Assembly (NCBI GenBank): GCA_037957365.1
Contig: JARHVA010004805.1
Location: 677,501-741,500 of the forward strand
DNA from: Torreya grandis
Taxonomy: Eukaryota > Streptophyta > Pinopsida > Cupressales > Taxaceae
DNA: 64,000 bases
Direction: 5' to 3'
Shown here piece after piece: positions 47,700-60,050 of the stretch (position 1 is its first letter; each line of letters begins with the position of its first letter). Under the pieces are notes generated by a model. It did not search any database, had not been told where the DNA came from, and saw only the letters and a program-made list of their open reading frames with translations. The position numbers and the translations under genes were made by a program.

Positions 47700-48755
47700 T
47701 TATGGATTTCTTGACTAATTTTGGAGCCTTTGAATCTCAAATTATTGATGAAGCTGATAAAACTTTTCTTGAGAGGGAATTTAATGGTAAAATCATCCAA
47801 CTAAGTGAAAATAAGATAACTAAAGGAATGATTTCATTAGAAAGGCTATTTGATCTTGATAAGCTTTCTCAAGCACCTAAGCAACCCAAGGTAAGTGGTA
47901 AAGACTATCATGGAATGAACCTTGGCCCACATGATTAGCCCCAAATGGTGAATATAGGGAAGGTTTGCACTAAAATGGAAAATAGAAAAGCTAGAGAGCT
48001 ACGTACAAAATGAAAAGATGTAATTGCTTGGTCTTATGAAGATCTAAAAATATTTGACCTAAGGGTTATTACTCATATTAAACCCCTCCAAGAGGGTTGC
48101 ATACCCTTTAGATAAAATCAAAGACTAGTTAACCCTATTTTAGAACCCATGATCTTTAAAGAGGTCAATAAACTGATGGATGAAATGATCATGTTTCCTA
48201 TTAGGTATTCCACTTGGGTTGCAAACCTAGTTCTAGTCAAAAAAATAATGGGGAAATAATATTATGCATAGATTTCAAAAATATGAAAAGAGCATCTAAA
48301 AAAGACAATTACCCCTTTCCTTCTCTATACCAAGTTATCCAAGCTATTTCAAGATCTACCATGATGTCCTTTTTGGATGGATTTTCTAGATATAACTAGG
48401 TGCTTATTGCTCCAGAAGATAGGATATCAAGAGAATGCATTTTGCATTAATCAATGTAGGGACAACTTTTTAGAGGGCCATGGACCATGTTTTCTAAGGT
48501 CTAATGGGAAATTGCATTATCATATATATGGATGATCTCAAAGTATTCTCTAAGAATAGAGAAGAACATTTCATGCATTTGAGACAAGTATTTGATAGAT
48601 GTAGGAAGTATGGTGTATCTCTTAACCCCAATAAAAGCATATTCTATGTCACTAAAATAAAAATTTTGGGGAATGTCATTACCAAATATGGGATCTATGT
48701 AGATCCTGATAGAGTGGAGGCCATTTCTAAAATTGGGCTACCCAACAATTGAAAA
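47700..48755 (+). pseudogene. Element D connector and reverse transcriptase remnant
   Basis: Open piece 47,702-47,938 is the acidic connector. RT blocks follow: DVIAWSYEDLKIFD (about 48,010), LVNPILEPMIFKEVNKLMDE (about 48,130), STWVANLVLV (about 48,210), CIDFKNMKRASKKDNYPFP (open piece 48,214-48,399), MSFLDGFSRYN, and the catalytic YMDD at 48,525-48,536 in open piece 48,504-48,752, followed by YGVSLNPNKS. The gap before YMDD is a small frame change. Longer open stretches than in B suggest slower or later decay. Confidence 0.85.
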
Positions 48756-48788
48756 TAACTAAAGTCATTTTTTGTTAAGATTAACTTC

Positions 48789-49292
48789 ATGAGGAAGTTT
48801 ATTTTAGGATTTGTTTATATTGTCAAACCTTTGAATGATATGCTTAAGAAAGATGCTAAAATTTATTGGAATGAAGAATCTAAGAAAGCATTTCCTGACA
48901 TTAAAAGAGCAATTAGTCAAGCCCCAATCATGATAAGTCCTAAATTTTCAAAGGAGTTTTTATTATATTTATATGCTTTTGACCACACCATAGTTGTTGT
49001 CTTAACTCAAAATGTTTATGAGAGTCACCACCCTATAGCTTTTAGGAGTACCAACTTAAAAAATGTAGACGTGATATATTCCATTATTAATAAGCAAGCT
49101 TATGCCTTTGTAAAGGTAGTAAATAAGTTTAGACATTATCTCCTTATAAATAAGGTCCATGCCATTTTACTTGACCTAGCCATAAAGACTATGTTGAGTC
49201 AGAATGAGCTTGGGGAAAGAAGAGGCAAGTGGATGGCAATCCTACAAGAATATGATATAGAGATGAAAATTTTCAAATTAGTGAAATGTTAG
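48789..49292 (+). pseudogene. Element D RNase H (RT-linked) remnant
   Basis: Open over 167 codons. It has the gypsy RT-thumb/RNase H blocks FVYIVKPLNDMLKKD, KKAFPDIKRAI, FLLYLYAFDHTIVVVLTQ (Asp position kept in the DHT element), HPIAFRSTNL, YAFVKVVNKFRHYLL and the connector WMAILQEYDIEMK. It is separated from RT only by a short frame break. Confidence 0.8.
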
Positions 49293-49339
49293 GGCTTAGT
49301 TTAGATGATTACCAATATTGATCCCAAGATCCATGTCAT

Positions 49340-50660
49340 AAAACTGGATCAATAGAACTTATAACCCAATGAATTGTATGATCATTTAATGCATCTTCTT
49401 ATCAGAGGTAGTTGTCCCCCACGACTCATTAGATAATATAAGAGAGATTTAAGTCTCAAAGCATCCCATTACCTCATCAAATATGGAGTCATTTATAGAA
49501 AAAACATTGAAGGGATCTACTTAAGATGTGTGTTTAAAAAGAAGAGGCCTCTCAAATCATGTCTACTTTCCATGAAAAGTTGGGTAGTGGGCATTCTTCA
49601 GGGAGAACCACAACCCACAAGATTATTAAGGCTAGGTATTATTAGCCTACCATTTTCAAATATGCACACAAACATGTGAGGGAGTGTCATTCATGCAAGA
49701 TCTTTAATACTAAAGATCTAAAGTCATCCATTCCTTTACAACATATAATGGTGGACAAGCCTTTTGCATAATGGGGATTGGACTTCATAGGAGTGATCAA
49801 CCCCAATTATTCTAAAGGTCACCGATATGTCCAAACTACTACAAATTACTACACTAGGTGGACTAAAGTAATATCCACTAAGCAATGTAGAGTAGAAGAG
49901 GTGATCAATTTTTTAGAGTAAAATATCTACACTAGATTTGTAACCCCAATTTCCTTAGTTTGTGACAATGGATTTGCTTTCATATCAATTGAAATGACCA
50001 AACGGGCCTATGATAATGGAATATCTTTGAAGTTTGCATCTAATCATTATCCCCAAGGAAATGGAGTTTCTAAATCCACAAACAAAAACATGATGAAGAC
50101 CATTAAGAAGTCTACTAAAAATAAACCTCGGATATGGCATAAACTCCTTAAGTTTGCATTATGGGTAGACAGAATCAATATCAAGCTAGTGCTCAAGGCC
50201 TCATCATTTCTATTGGTAGATGGTCAAGAGCCTATCTTTCCCATTACCTTGAAGTTGCTTACATTCACATTCATGCAAGAATACATGGAAGACAACTATG
50301 AATTTTCTAATTCCAGTCTATTAGACATAATTCAAATGGAAGATGCCAAGGAAAAGGCATTTGTAGGCTCTAGTAGACATCAATCAACTATGAAAATATG
50401 GTTTTAAAAAAAAGGTCCAAAGTGAAGGTGTTTAGGTTGGGAGACCTAGTCCTCCTCTAGGATAAGGCATCAGAGCCTAAAGGTAAACATGGCAAGTTCA
50501 CCCCCTTGTGGATTGGCCAATACCAAATTATAGAAATCTTAGGCAACAAAAATTTTAGGTTAAAGGATATTCAAGGAGTAAAGGTTACTTTTCCCACTAA
50601 TAGGCAATACCTCAAGAATTACTTTGTTTTTGCCCTACCAAGGGTCTTCATGGAATAAAT
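49340..50660 (+). pseudogene. Element D integrase remnant
   Basis: The zinc-binding N-terminus ends in ECHSCKIF (about 49,682). The core has WGLDFIGVI (about 49,770), VCDNGFAF (about 49,960) and HYPQGNGVSKSTN (about 50,048). The catalytic Glu is replaced by Lys (AAA at 50,072-50,074, from GAA by G to A). Open piece 49,994-50,407 runs through the rest of the core (WHKLLKFALWVDRINIK). The C-terminal domain reads VFRLGDLVLL, KHGKFTPLWIGQYQII, then NRQYLKNYFVF, without a chromodomain. Confidence 0.85.
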
Positions 50661-51658
50661 CTATAAGATTGTTAAGGCTAGAATAGGTAGGCTAGTTAGT
50701 TTCCTTTCTTGCTTTGCTTTTTCTTACTAGGCTTGTATGTATTTATTTGCTTATGCTTGTCTATTTTTTATTATTTATTTATTCTTGTTTTTTCTTTTCT
50801 ACTTGGTGGTGCTCCTTGGTTTTAGTAAGGCCTCATAGATTATCTTTGTTTAGAATTACTCAAAAGGTGTGAGTATGAATCTTAAAAAAGTGAACATGAG
50901 GTGGCAATAAAGCATCATGATGTAAACAAAGGCACTAGCATAGATAGGTATAAGAGCTGAATATCCCACAAAGATTCAAATCTTGACTTGTATTTTGAAT
51001 CAAAGCTTGGTTTTAAGAAGAATCATATGTTTATAATGTGAATTCAAGTTGTTAATTCACATTCATGCTTGCACTTAAAGCATATCCTTGTGTGACATAA
51101 AGAATGAAATTATAGGTGACTACCCCAAGAAACAAACATCTGACCAAATCCTTAAACCTTGATATCTTGGCTCCCAACCTTTGTTTTATATATTAACACA
51201 CACACATATAAATGATAAATAAAAAGAGGCAACCTATATTAGGGATATAAACACTTAGATAGTAGCGGATCAAGGTCATGAGTGGAGCTAAAGGTATCTC
51301 TATTGGGGCTATGGATCCCTGGCTAGTAGTAGAGAAATGCCCAAGCATTCCCCAAGCTAAAAGAAATCATTCTTAATGAATATATAAATATGCTTCAAAT
51401 TCAGTGTTATGGTCAAAGGTATGAAACTTGGAAGTTGTCTTCCAAAGTCATGACAAACAATAAGTTGAATCAAAGCACACATTGCATGTTTTTATTTTAC
51501 TATACAGGTTCAAATTTTACACATAAGAGGCTTGTTTCAACTGAGAATCAACACAAGAGATGGTATATGTCAAATTTAGATATATAAGCTTATGTGCATG
51601 TCTAGATTAGATCCCTAGGTTCTAACATATTTCTATGTTCCCCATATGAGTCACCATT
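50661..51658 (+). other. Element D 3' untranslated tail
   Basis: About 1 kb with no coding support. It begins T-rich (TATTTATT motifs), has a short CA run at about 51,197, and ends CCCCATATGAGTCACCATT before the LTR, comparable to the ends of A and B (GTCACC or ATCACC before the LTR). Confidence 0.6.
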
Positions 51659-54600
51659 TATTGAGACCAACATACCTCATTTTTATACTTTTGCTGAAAG
51701 AGGACCCTTTTGAATGTTTCAAAACATTTGTGTTTTAGATTGAATGTGAAAGGATTGTTCTCTCTTAAATTTTAAAGGCAAATCAACTAATAAAAGACAT
51801 GATCCTTAGTGTATCTAGTTGTGATTGTGTTTTTTGGACTAATGTTATTAATGATTGTCTTTGCGATGATTAGTTATAGGTTTCATGAATAAAGCTAGGG
51901 TTCCTAAGTAGTAAACCCTAGGGGTTTGAATTCAAATGTTCATGGGAAAAGTCTAGCAGGAAATTTTATTTCCTTTCAATTAAAAAGCCTAAGTCTAACT
52001 TTATATTAATCTTTGATTATGTTTTTTAACATGACCAAATGTTAATATAAAATCAAGACTTGGACCTTTTTCCCTTTAAGAACTTGAGATCCCTTTTAGA
52101 TTAACTAAGTCTTATTAAGGTTTAAATGTATTTTTGTTTGTAAGAACGAATAACTTTTAAAGGTCTAAACCTTCGGCTAAACCTTTATACATATTAGGAC
52201 TTAACTTAAAACTCATACAATTATGTAGATCTGATGTTTCTCACTCAATAAAAGACTTTGATCCAATGGTGCCAACTAAAGTTGACACCGAAAGGGAAAC
52301 CAATTACTATCAAGTACTTGGATTATGATCTAATAGTCCTTAGTACCTTAGAAGCTTTAATTTGATGGCACACATTGACCTCAAAGCCTCAAGAATTCCC
52401 AAAATATTGATGTGTGGCACTCAGTCATTAGACTAAGGTAATTCCATTATCTTAAATTTGACAAGTTTACTCACATCATTTGACATTTGTGAGGATGTAT
52501 TTGACATTACCAAACCCCTCAAACTTAACCTCAAAATATTGATGCATGACACTCAGTCATTAGATCAAATAAATTCTATTATATTAAATTTGACAAGTTT
52601 TCTCCCATCATTTGACATCTATGAGGATGTATTTGACATTATCAAACCTGTCAAATTTAACTTGGACAACTTTTTAAATCCTAAGCAAAGGGGGCATTTC
52701 TAAAGACCCTTTCAAGGAATTCCTAGCATTTTTATGTAGCAAAACTTAGTATAAAAGGTCTTAACCTAAGTTATTTTGTGTTTATTAACATAAAAGGAAT
52801 TTATGAACATCATTTTAAGTCTAAATTTATATAGTCATGAAATTGATTAAAAGGTGTGCATCTTTTAGGATCCAAGAATGATCACTTGCTCACTAGATTT
52901 GATCCAATGGTACATTGATCCTAAAGAATTTTCAAAGGCTTCATGAACTCAATGTGTGGCCAATGTACATCCTAAAGGCATGTAGTTAATGATATATGCC
53001 TAGTAAAGATCTAATGGTGATTGCTTACTCACTAGATTTGATCCAATGGTGCATCAAGCCTGAGGACTTTTCAAAGGCCTTACAAGCTTGACATGTGGCA
53101 TAACCAATGAAATTAAGGATCAAAGGACAAATGAAATTCAAGGACCTAGATTTAGATTTTTAGAACAAAATAAATAAGGCTTTTAAAGGCCAATGACTAA
53201 TCTCTAACTAACATTTATGAAATTTACCACAAAAGGCATGTAGCCACACCACATAGGCTCCATGTAAGCATGAAAGATCAAAATCATAGATATCCTAAGC
53301 TCAAAAACTTAGAGAGAATGATAATAAGCTCCCATCAAATCTAAGGCACATATAAGATTAAGAGCTAGATATTCACACCATTAAAGCTCAAAAACCCTAA
53401 GCCCTCCATAAAGAAGACTTGAGTCAACTCAATTAATCACAAAGGAATCAAAATAGTGCAAATGAATCTTGAAGCAAGTGCCCTATTGAAACCCTTAGTG
53501 ACCTTACAAGTATAATTAAGTGTCATCATTGGTGGTAGACAAGTAATAAATGAAAATGGAATTAGAGATTTATCTGACTTCAGATAGTGAAGGAAAGATC
53601 TTCACGGACAGATATTTGGACTTGACAACCTTGAATGTGCATGGAATTAAGAATTGGTATAATTTATTCTTCCTTTTGGACAAATTTTAGCCAATTTCCT
53701 AGGAAGAAAATATGAATCCATATGTGCACCAAAGATACAATGACCTAGTTTTAATTCAACTTCCATGCCACAACCAAATTAGAGCTAATGCATTGTATCG
53801 ACCTCCTTGCTCCCATTTTTTTTCATTATAGAATTGATCAAAATTAGATCATTCAAGAAGGAAACACTAATAAGGTTTAATCCATCACCCCCATGGATTT
53901 TTAATCCTATTATAATCTCCCCATGCCTTAAGTTGATCTCCCATCCTTAAGAGAATGGGCAAATACTCAATACCTAAATTCAATCCTTTCACCCTAGTTG
54001 ATCTAAGGATCTCATATTTTTAGGTCCCCTAATGGTGAAAATACCATTGTATAATTTAGGGAAGGTGTTAGGATAGCTATGAACTTACTTAATCAAGCCT
54101 TTGGTGCCCCCTCCACTACTTATGTAAACAATGTCTAGGTGTCTTATGTACACTACATGTTGGGACAAAACCTAACCCCTACCATTGGAGACCTAATTAG
54201 TTTTTTCTTTTCCCAAAAATTCACAACCATCAAGAGAAGGATCTCCAAGTAATTATTTATGATGTCCTATCTCTTGGATTCACTTTTGGCCTTTTTTTAT
54301 TTTCTTGGTATCCAAAATTGGTCCCCTGATGGTAGAACCACTATTTCCCACCACTACTCCTAATTACATATATTAAAATATAAGAACCACATGTAATTAA
54401 TCTATGATGGTGTCTTCCTAGCCATTTATGAGGTAATCACTAATGTCCATATGCCCAAAATCCACCATCTAATCAAAAGACAAGTGGAAACCATGGGGGA
54501 TGTATGGTTTTATTCAAATTACACTCTAATAAGGATAGAAGGAATCATGATTCAACCATATAGATTTCCCATTCATGTCCCTAATAAGATTGCAGAGCAA

Positions 54601-57600
54601 GAGATTGATTATCATATAATCTAAGGATTGTATGGGATATGAAAGAAAAATAAGAAGGCTTAGGTCCACCCCTTTCCACTAGACATTGGTAGGATTATGA
54701 TCAAAGATTTGGAAGCAACTAAAAATTATGGTGATCTACATCAATTATTTTTATTTCCAACTAGATGACCTTAAGATGTGGGACCCCAATGATAGAGTGG
54801 CCAACCACATCTAGGATAAAAAGGTCCCAAATATTGAGTACAAAAATCAACTAGGTGTGGGAGATGGTATTTACATAAAGGCAAATAACTTTGAAGAAGT
54901 CTTATCTAGGGTTAAAGGATACAAAATAAAATTATAGCATAGGTTAGTTAGAGATAATAACCATCAAGAGAAAGATGGAAAATTTATCCCTTGCATTATC
55001 ACTTTTTTCTAGGACCATTAGTGACTGGTCATCTGGAACTACCTATTGGAGGACAATCTTCTAAGCCTTAATGAGCAAAATGGATAAAGCAATCCTAGGT
55101 TAGGCAACTTGAGAATAAAAAAGGAAAGGGTAAATTTGTAATTGAGGAGAAAATTATAGAGCATAGACATATAAAATTTCCTCAACCCCAAGCATCCTTA
55201 CAAAGGCCTTCTTCCCCAATGGAGGTCATTAGCATGATTTCCCTAGAGGTAGGATAAATATTAGAGAGTGCCCTTGGTGAAATTGTAAATACATATGGTT
55301 CTAATAGGGAGGAGGATCCCTCTAATGTAATAGGAAAGGATTTGAATCCATTAGATGGAGGAAAAAGATAAATAGAACTGGCCTTGGTTCCCCTAGTAGC
55401 TAGAAAGTAGCCTAGGTTAATCTTCACTCACCCCACCAGTGAAGTTAACCTCTTTAGTGATGAGAATATTATTTATGGACTAGCCAATCTTGACTAGTTT
55501 ATTTATGGGAAATTATATAAAATCCAATATCTTTCTCCATCATTGGATTTAACTTGAGTTGGCATAGATGATCAAGACAATATCAAGCCATGTATTTAAG
55601 ACATTATGAATAGACAAGTAGAGAGAAGGATAAAAATCCTTCATAATAAGGAGAGACAAGGGATTTACATCTTAAGGGCCTCTGGGAGTTTAAATGTAAA
55701 ATTTCTTAAGTAGATACAGATAAAGGAGTCTGACCCAAAGGTCCACTTTAATCTAAACACATCAAGTCTTAAGAGAATAGTGATAAAGAAGGCTACTATT
55801 GGCATTAAGGAGTTTACCTTTCAAAAGGTGGAATTATTTATGGGCTTAATTACCTTTCAAGGGTAGGTAGTAGGAGAACATCAAATCTTTTAGGAGGATG
55901 TAGCTAGTTTGGTAATGGCACAATCAATAATGACCTTGGCCAAAATCTAAGGAATGAAGCAGAGGATCCTCAACTTGGAGAAGAAGTAATATTTAGAGGT
56001 TCAAGTCCTACTTTAAATTCTTGAGGACATATTAAAAATGATCAATAAATAGTTTTTAGACACATTTGAGAATTTAAATAATATCAAACTTAGATTAGGT
56101 ACTTTAAACCATCAAGCTGAGATGGCACAAGCCTTAATCACCCAATGGTAGGATTCTCAAGCTCAGATGGTAGAAATCATCAATGTGTATAGGATAAAAT
56201 AGACCTTGGACTTCAAAATCATCAAGCTTGGACATTTAGATATCCTCATGGGAGTTTTGATAGATAAACAATAAGATTTGATCACCTAGTGTAGCAATGT
56301 CAATAAATTCATCAAGGGAGATAAGGAACTAATAACTAGAATAGAGAAAATTATGGGGAGCCTATTGGGAAACCCTTCTCAAACCACTAATATAGACCTA
56401 ATCAGTGATGAAAATTCAAATAGAGATTTGGCATCCACATCTAGAGTATCAAGGGGCATTAGAGCCTTCTTACCAAGGATAATTAGAAGATACTTAACAT
56501 CATTATGACTGTAGGGAAATAGATTATAGAAGCATAATGTATTAAGGAGCTCATGGCTAAGGCTGATAGTGAATTTGACAAGTTAGCAAGTCAATAAGAG
56601 GATTTTATAATGAATCCTATTGTGGATTTTGAGATAATCAAAGAGCAATCCACCAAAGTGAAAGACTTACTTAGACAGGGCTAATTGAAGGGCCCACTAA
56701 TGTAATTTTTAAAAGAATATTCTTTTTATATAATATATCCTGGTTTGTTAACATATACTTATTCTTTTCAAGTTGGCATGAAATCCTTTCGCATTATGTC
56801 TTTGTATTAAAGACAACTATCCTTATCTTGCCTGTGGATATTTTGAGAAAATTAATTGGTAAACCACATATGTTTCCTATAAATAGGTAGGGAGTACCAT
56901 TTTATAAAAGAGAGATCTTTTGAGCAATTATATACCAGGACCATTTAATATAACTAAGGAATTCTATAAAGATTATCTTAATAGTTTGTTAAATGTCCAT
57001 GATGTCTCTCAATTGCATATTATCATCTTGAATTTAAATGATTCTCCTTGTTTTGAGTCACATTCTTTATCATAAGGCTATTGATTTTTTCTAATTCTAG
57101 ATTAACTATAAATATCTCAACTATACTTCATTTTATTTTCTCTACATTTAGATGTGCTTAGACTATTCAGACCATAGTAGCAAATGTTTAAAGTAAACTT
57201 GGTTCTTACTTATGATTTATACATTTCCTCTAAATTTTGCCTAATTTATGATATAATCTAAGTTCATGTTACTTTATATCATAAATTGGTTCATGTGTGC
57301 TCAAAGTAATTAGAATTTTGTCATAATATTTGAGGTGAGAATTTACAATCTCATTTCCTTTCTACCTCACCCTTCCCTTTTCTTATTTTTTTTTTATCAA
57401 AACTCACTTTAGCTTAAAGATCATTGTTAATATTCATTTAGATTATTTTGGAAATCACCAAATTCATAAATATCCAAAGATTCTGACATTGGTGGCTCCC
57501 AACCACCAAATTAAACAAATATTGTGGACAATTCTCATATTCTACTTCTATTCCACCATAGACATCACCCAATTATCATAAACTACAACTCATGCCTTGG

Positions 57601-57674
57601 ATTTCTCAAATCCTAAAATGGTAAGTGTTCATCAACACTGAAGAACACATGTAATACATTTAGAAGCATCAATA
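51659..57674 (+). repeat. Element D 3' LTR (6.02 kb)
   Basis: It starts TATTGAGACC and ends ATCAATA, followed by the right GTTCC. It is uninterrupted and aligns along its whole length with the split 5' LTR. It contains the 133-bp tandem pair (52,406 and 52,539), GATCCAATGGT motifs (for example about 52,259, 52,907, 53,037), the unknown frame, and the TATA box at 56,878-56,886. Confidence 0.85.
53893..56684 (+). pseudogene. Large unknown ORF inside D 3' LTR (U3), copy 2
   Basis: It is homologous to 27,001-29,754 plus 40,961-41,004. It starts at ATG 53,893 and reaches a stop at 56,682-56,684 after KDLLRQG. More indels have accumulated than in copy 1, so several frame changes occur. It keeps Gln and Trp codons at places where copy 1 has stops (about 54,480, 54,598, 54,781), while itself having stops where copy 1 has Gln. 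This copy shows the sequence across the C insertion site, which fixes the C-terminal end of the frame. The 55,182-55,427 minus-strand frame here is a shadow. Confidence 0.7.
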
Positions 57675-57679
57675 GTTCC
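57675..57679 (+). repeat. Target-site duplication of element D, right copy
   Basis: GTTCC, exact match to 24,777-24,781. Confidence 0.8.
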
Positions 57680-60050
57680 CAATGGGGAGATACCCATGAG
57701 CATCCATTAGATGAGAACATATGATAGTCTTTTTCTTTGACATATTCAAAAAATACCTAAAATATTAAAAAATTCAAAAAATGAAAAATATTTCTAAAAT
57801 TTAAATATTTTATTAGCTCTTGACATCTATGTTGTTGGTTCCATATTGGTAGATGGCATATCAATATTTTCTATACACACATGCTTCACATATATTTTGA
57901 GTGTGATCAAGCATACACTCATGCATGATCTATGTACTTTTAGATGTTGGGTCTTCACTCTACTCATGTCATGTGTACATTGGGGAAACAATTTCTTTGA
58001 TCATTACACATCAAGTTTATATCATTTTATGGTCATTTTACATTATCATGTTTGAGATTTTTTATTACACATGCCTTTACCCATGATTATATATTTTTGT
58101 AGTGTACTTAATATGTTATATAACTAACATTTTTTACTAACACATATATCTAGGGACTAGTATGATGTGTTTATGTTGGTTTCTTATAATTTTAATTTAC
58201 AACTTCATTGAGTGTCTTGCTTAGTTGAGAATTTGAATTTATTCCATTGTTTACAGGCCCCATGCCTTTTTTTGCATCTTTAACATTAGAATATGTCATT
58301 ATTTATTATATGTATACATTTGAATATGTCATTTTTGCTTTTATGGACATTTTATTAATTCATGTGCCTTAAATTGTGTAGCATCTAAACATACCCCTTA
58401 TTTTCAATCTCCTTGGACCATTATTTTTTATTTTCTTTTAAGTGATCTTGTGTGTGTGTGTGCTTGATTACTTTTTGAGCTTATTTTTTTTTTATCTAGT
58501 GGTTTCCATGATCTATATCATGCATCTTAGCACTTTGTGTGATCAAATTCTACATGCTTCAAGTTTATATCTACCTAGACATGTTACTTCTATATGTTAT
58601 ATGGTACATTCACAATTTACATGGTTATCTTATCTGTTATTCACCCAAAAATCCTATGTCCAAAGGCACTCATGAGGTTGAGTGTTCTAAAGAGAAAATT
58701 GGGGGATAATCCATGGGATAAAGTTATCCCCAAGTTAATTTTAGGATCTATTTTGGTTTAATACAAGGATTGATTTGTTTAACATTTTTTACTTAAATAA
58801 CATGGATTGATACCACCAAAGCCTAAAAGTATAACTAATAAATACTCTAAATTCTTATTGACTAAATAGACTTGATTACTACTTTCTCTTGAGCCTAATT
58901 ATTTAGATTATAAAATAAACATAAAAATAGGGAAAGTAATGTAGGCTAGAAAAGGATATTTATAATCAATAGAATGTTAATTATTAAGAACTAAAACATA
59001 CCAAGTCATAGTTGTACCACTATGTGTCTAGTTTAGTGATTACACAAACTATTAACCACTAAGTGGGAAAGATTACAAGGGACACAAATATGAATATCCT
59101 ACTTTCAAGTCCTTCACAAAATGTAAACACTCAAGTATTTATAGTAATAACACAAATATTTTGAAAAAATATATAATTGAAAGTACATAAAGCATAAATT
59201 ATTAACAAGGAAATTAAAAAGAACATATAAGGAGTTAGACTAGCAAATTCAAAATTTAACTACCATATTCATCTCTATAAAATAATTATAAAATCACTCC
59301 TCTTACATAATCACCGACTCTAAACTAGAAACAATGGACTATATTCCATGAGTAGAAGACCAAGTTAAAACAAATAAACATATTTTATTACAATTTTAAT
59401 AGAGTTTATTTACACAAAGTGCTAGCCTTTGAAAGATGAATTAGTTTAAAATATATATAAAGGATGGGTCTCAACCCTAAGTAGTATGAGATTACCATAT
59501 TGAGCCATGATATCCCCTCAAAGTTGTCACAACCACAAAGGTTAAAAATAAATACAAGATTCCCCTTTCTTCCAAAATATGCTTAGGGTCCCACTTAGTT
59601 GATATGATAATGAAATGGAGAAGAATTATCTCCCAACTACTTAGGTTACGTTTCCTAGGTGTCTAGTGTGGATTTTGACAAATTTATTCCCTGTTTAACT
59701 TAGACAAGTTCATGAGAGATTCTTAGAAGATCACCTCTAATTAGGTTAGTAGTCTTTGATGCAATTGGAGTGGGGCCTCAAGGGAAACTTTTACTACTAA
59801 CACCTAAATGATACTTGTCATGGATTAAGTCAAGAGCTCTAGAATCACCTTGGATCTAGCCTTATTGGACTTTTCCACCCTCTTCCTCATGACTTAGTCA
59901 AAGTGACATAGGTGGACCTCAAATTATCCTCTATCTAATAAGGTTCCATTCAAATGGAATAACATTGTGATGTTGACTTCCTTGAAGTAATTCAACATCC
60001 ATTCCTTGCCTTATTATAAAGGTTCCATAACTATTTGTGCCACTGCTAAG
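57680..60050. other. Unassigned A+T-rich DNA right of element D
   Basis: I see no supported gene or LTR pair. 57,740-58,650 is T-rich with a GT run at 58,450-58,463. 58,660-58,740 contains TTGGGGGATAATCCATGGG, reminiscent of gypsy interior sequence but too short to assign. From about 59,560 the minus strand begins to read as fragmentary protein-like text that joins the decayed frame described for 60,051-64,000. Confidence 0.4.

Larger units (their letters stand above)
24782..57674 (+). mobile_element. Element D: Ty3/gypsy element with about 6-kb ORF-bearing LTRs
   Basis: The two LTRs (24,782-29,754 plus 40,961-41,982, and 51,659-57,674) have lengths of 5,994 and 6,016 bp. The interior is 9.7 kb including fragment E. 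Excluding C the element is about 21.7 kb. Domain order is gag, protease, aRH, RT, RNase H, integrase, all + strand and all decayed. Ends are TATTG...CAATA (the 5' copy starts TATTT) rather than the usual TG...CA. Each LTR carries a degenerate frame of about 930 codons. Element C (minus strand) is nested in the 5' LTR and fragment E in the interior. No clear PBS could be recognised after 41,982. Confidence 0.85.

Noticed and set aside
24782..57674. D repeats as a plain segmental duplication instead of LTRs
   Set aside because: They flank a gag-pol interior in the right order, have TATA boxes at matching places, and are bordered by an exact 5-bp duplication.
57846..58675. Two + strand frames of 69 and 77 codons rich in Leu, Phe and Tyr
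   Set aside because: Located in T-rich sequence, which yields hydrophobic chance frames; no homology or context supports them.
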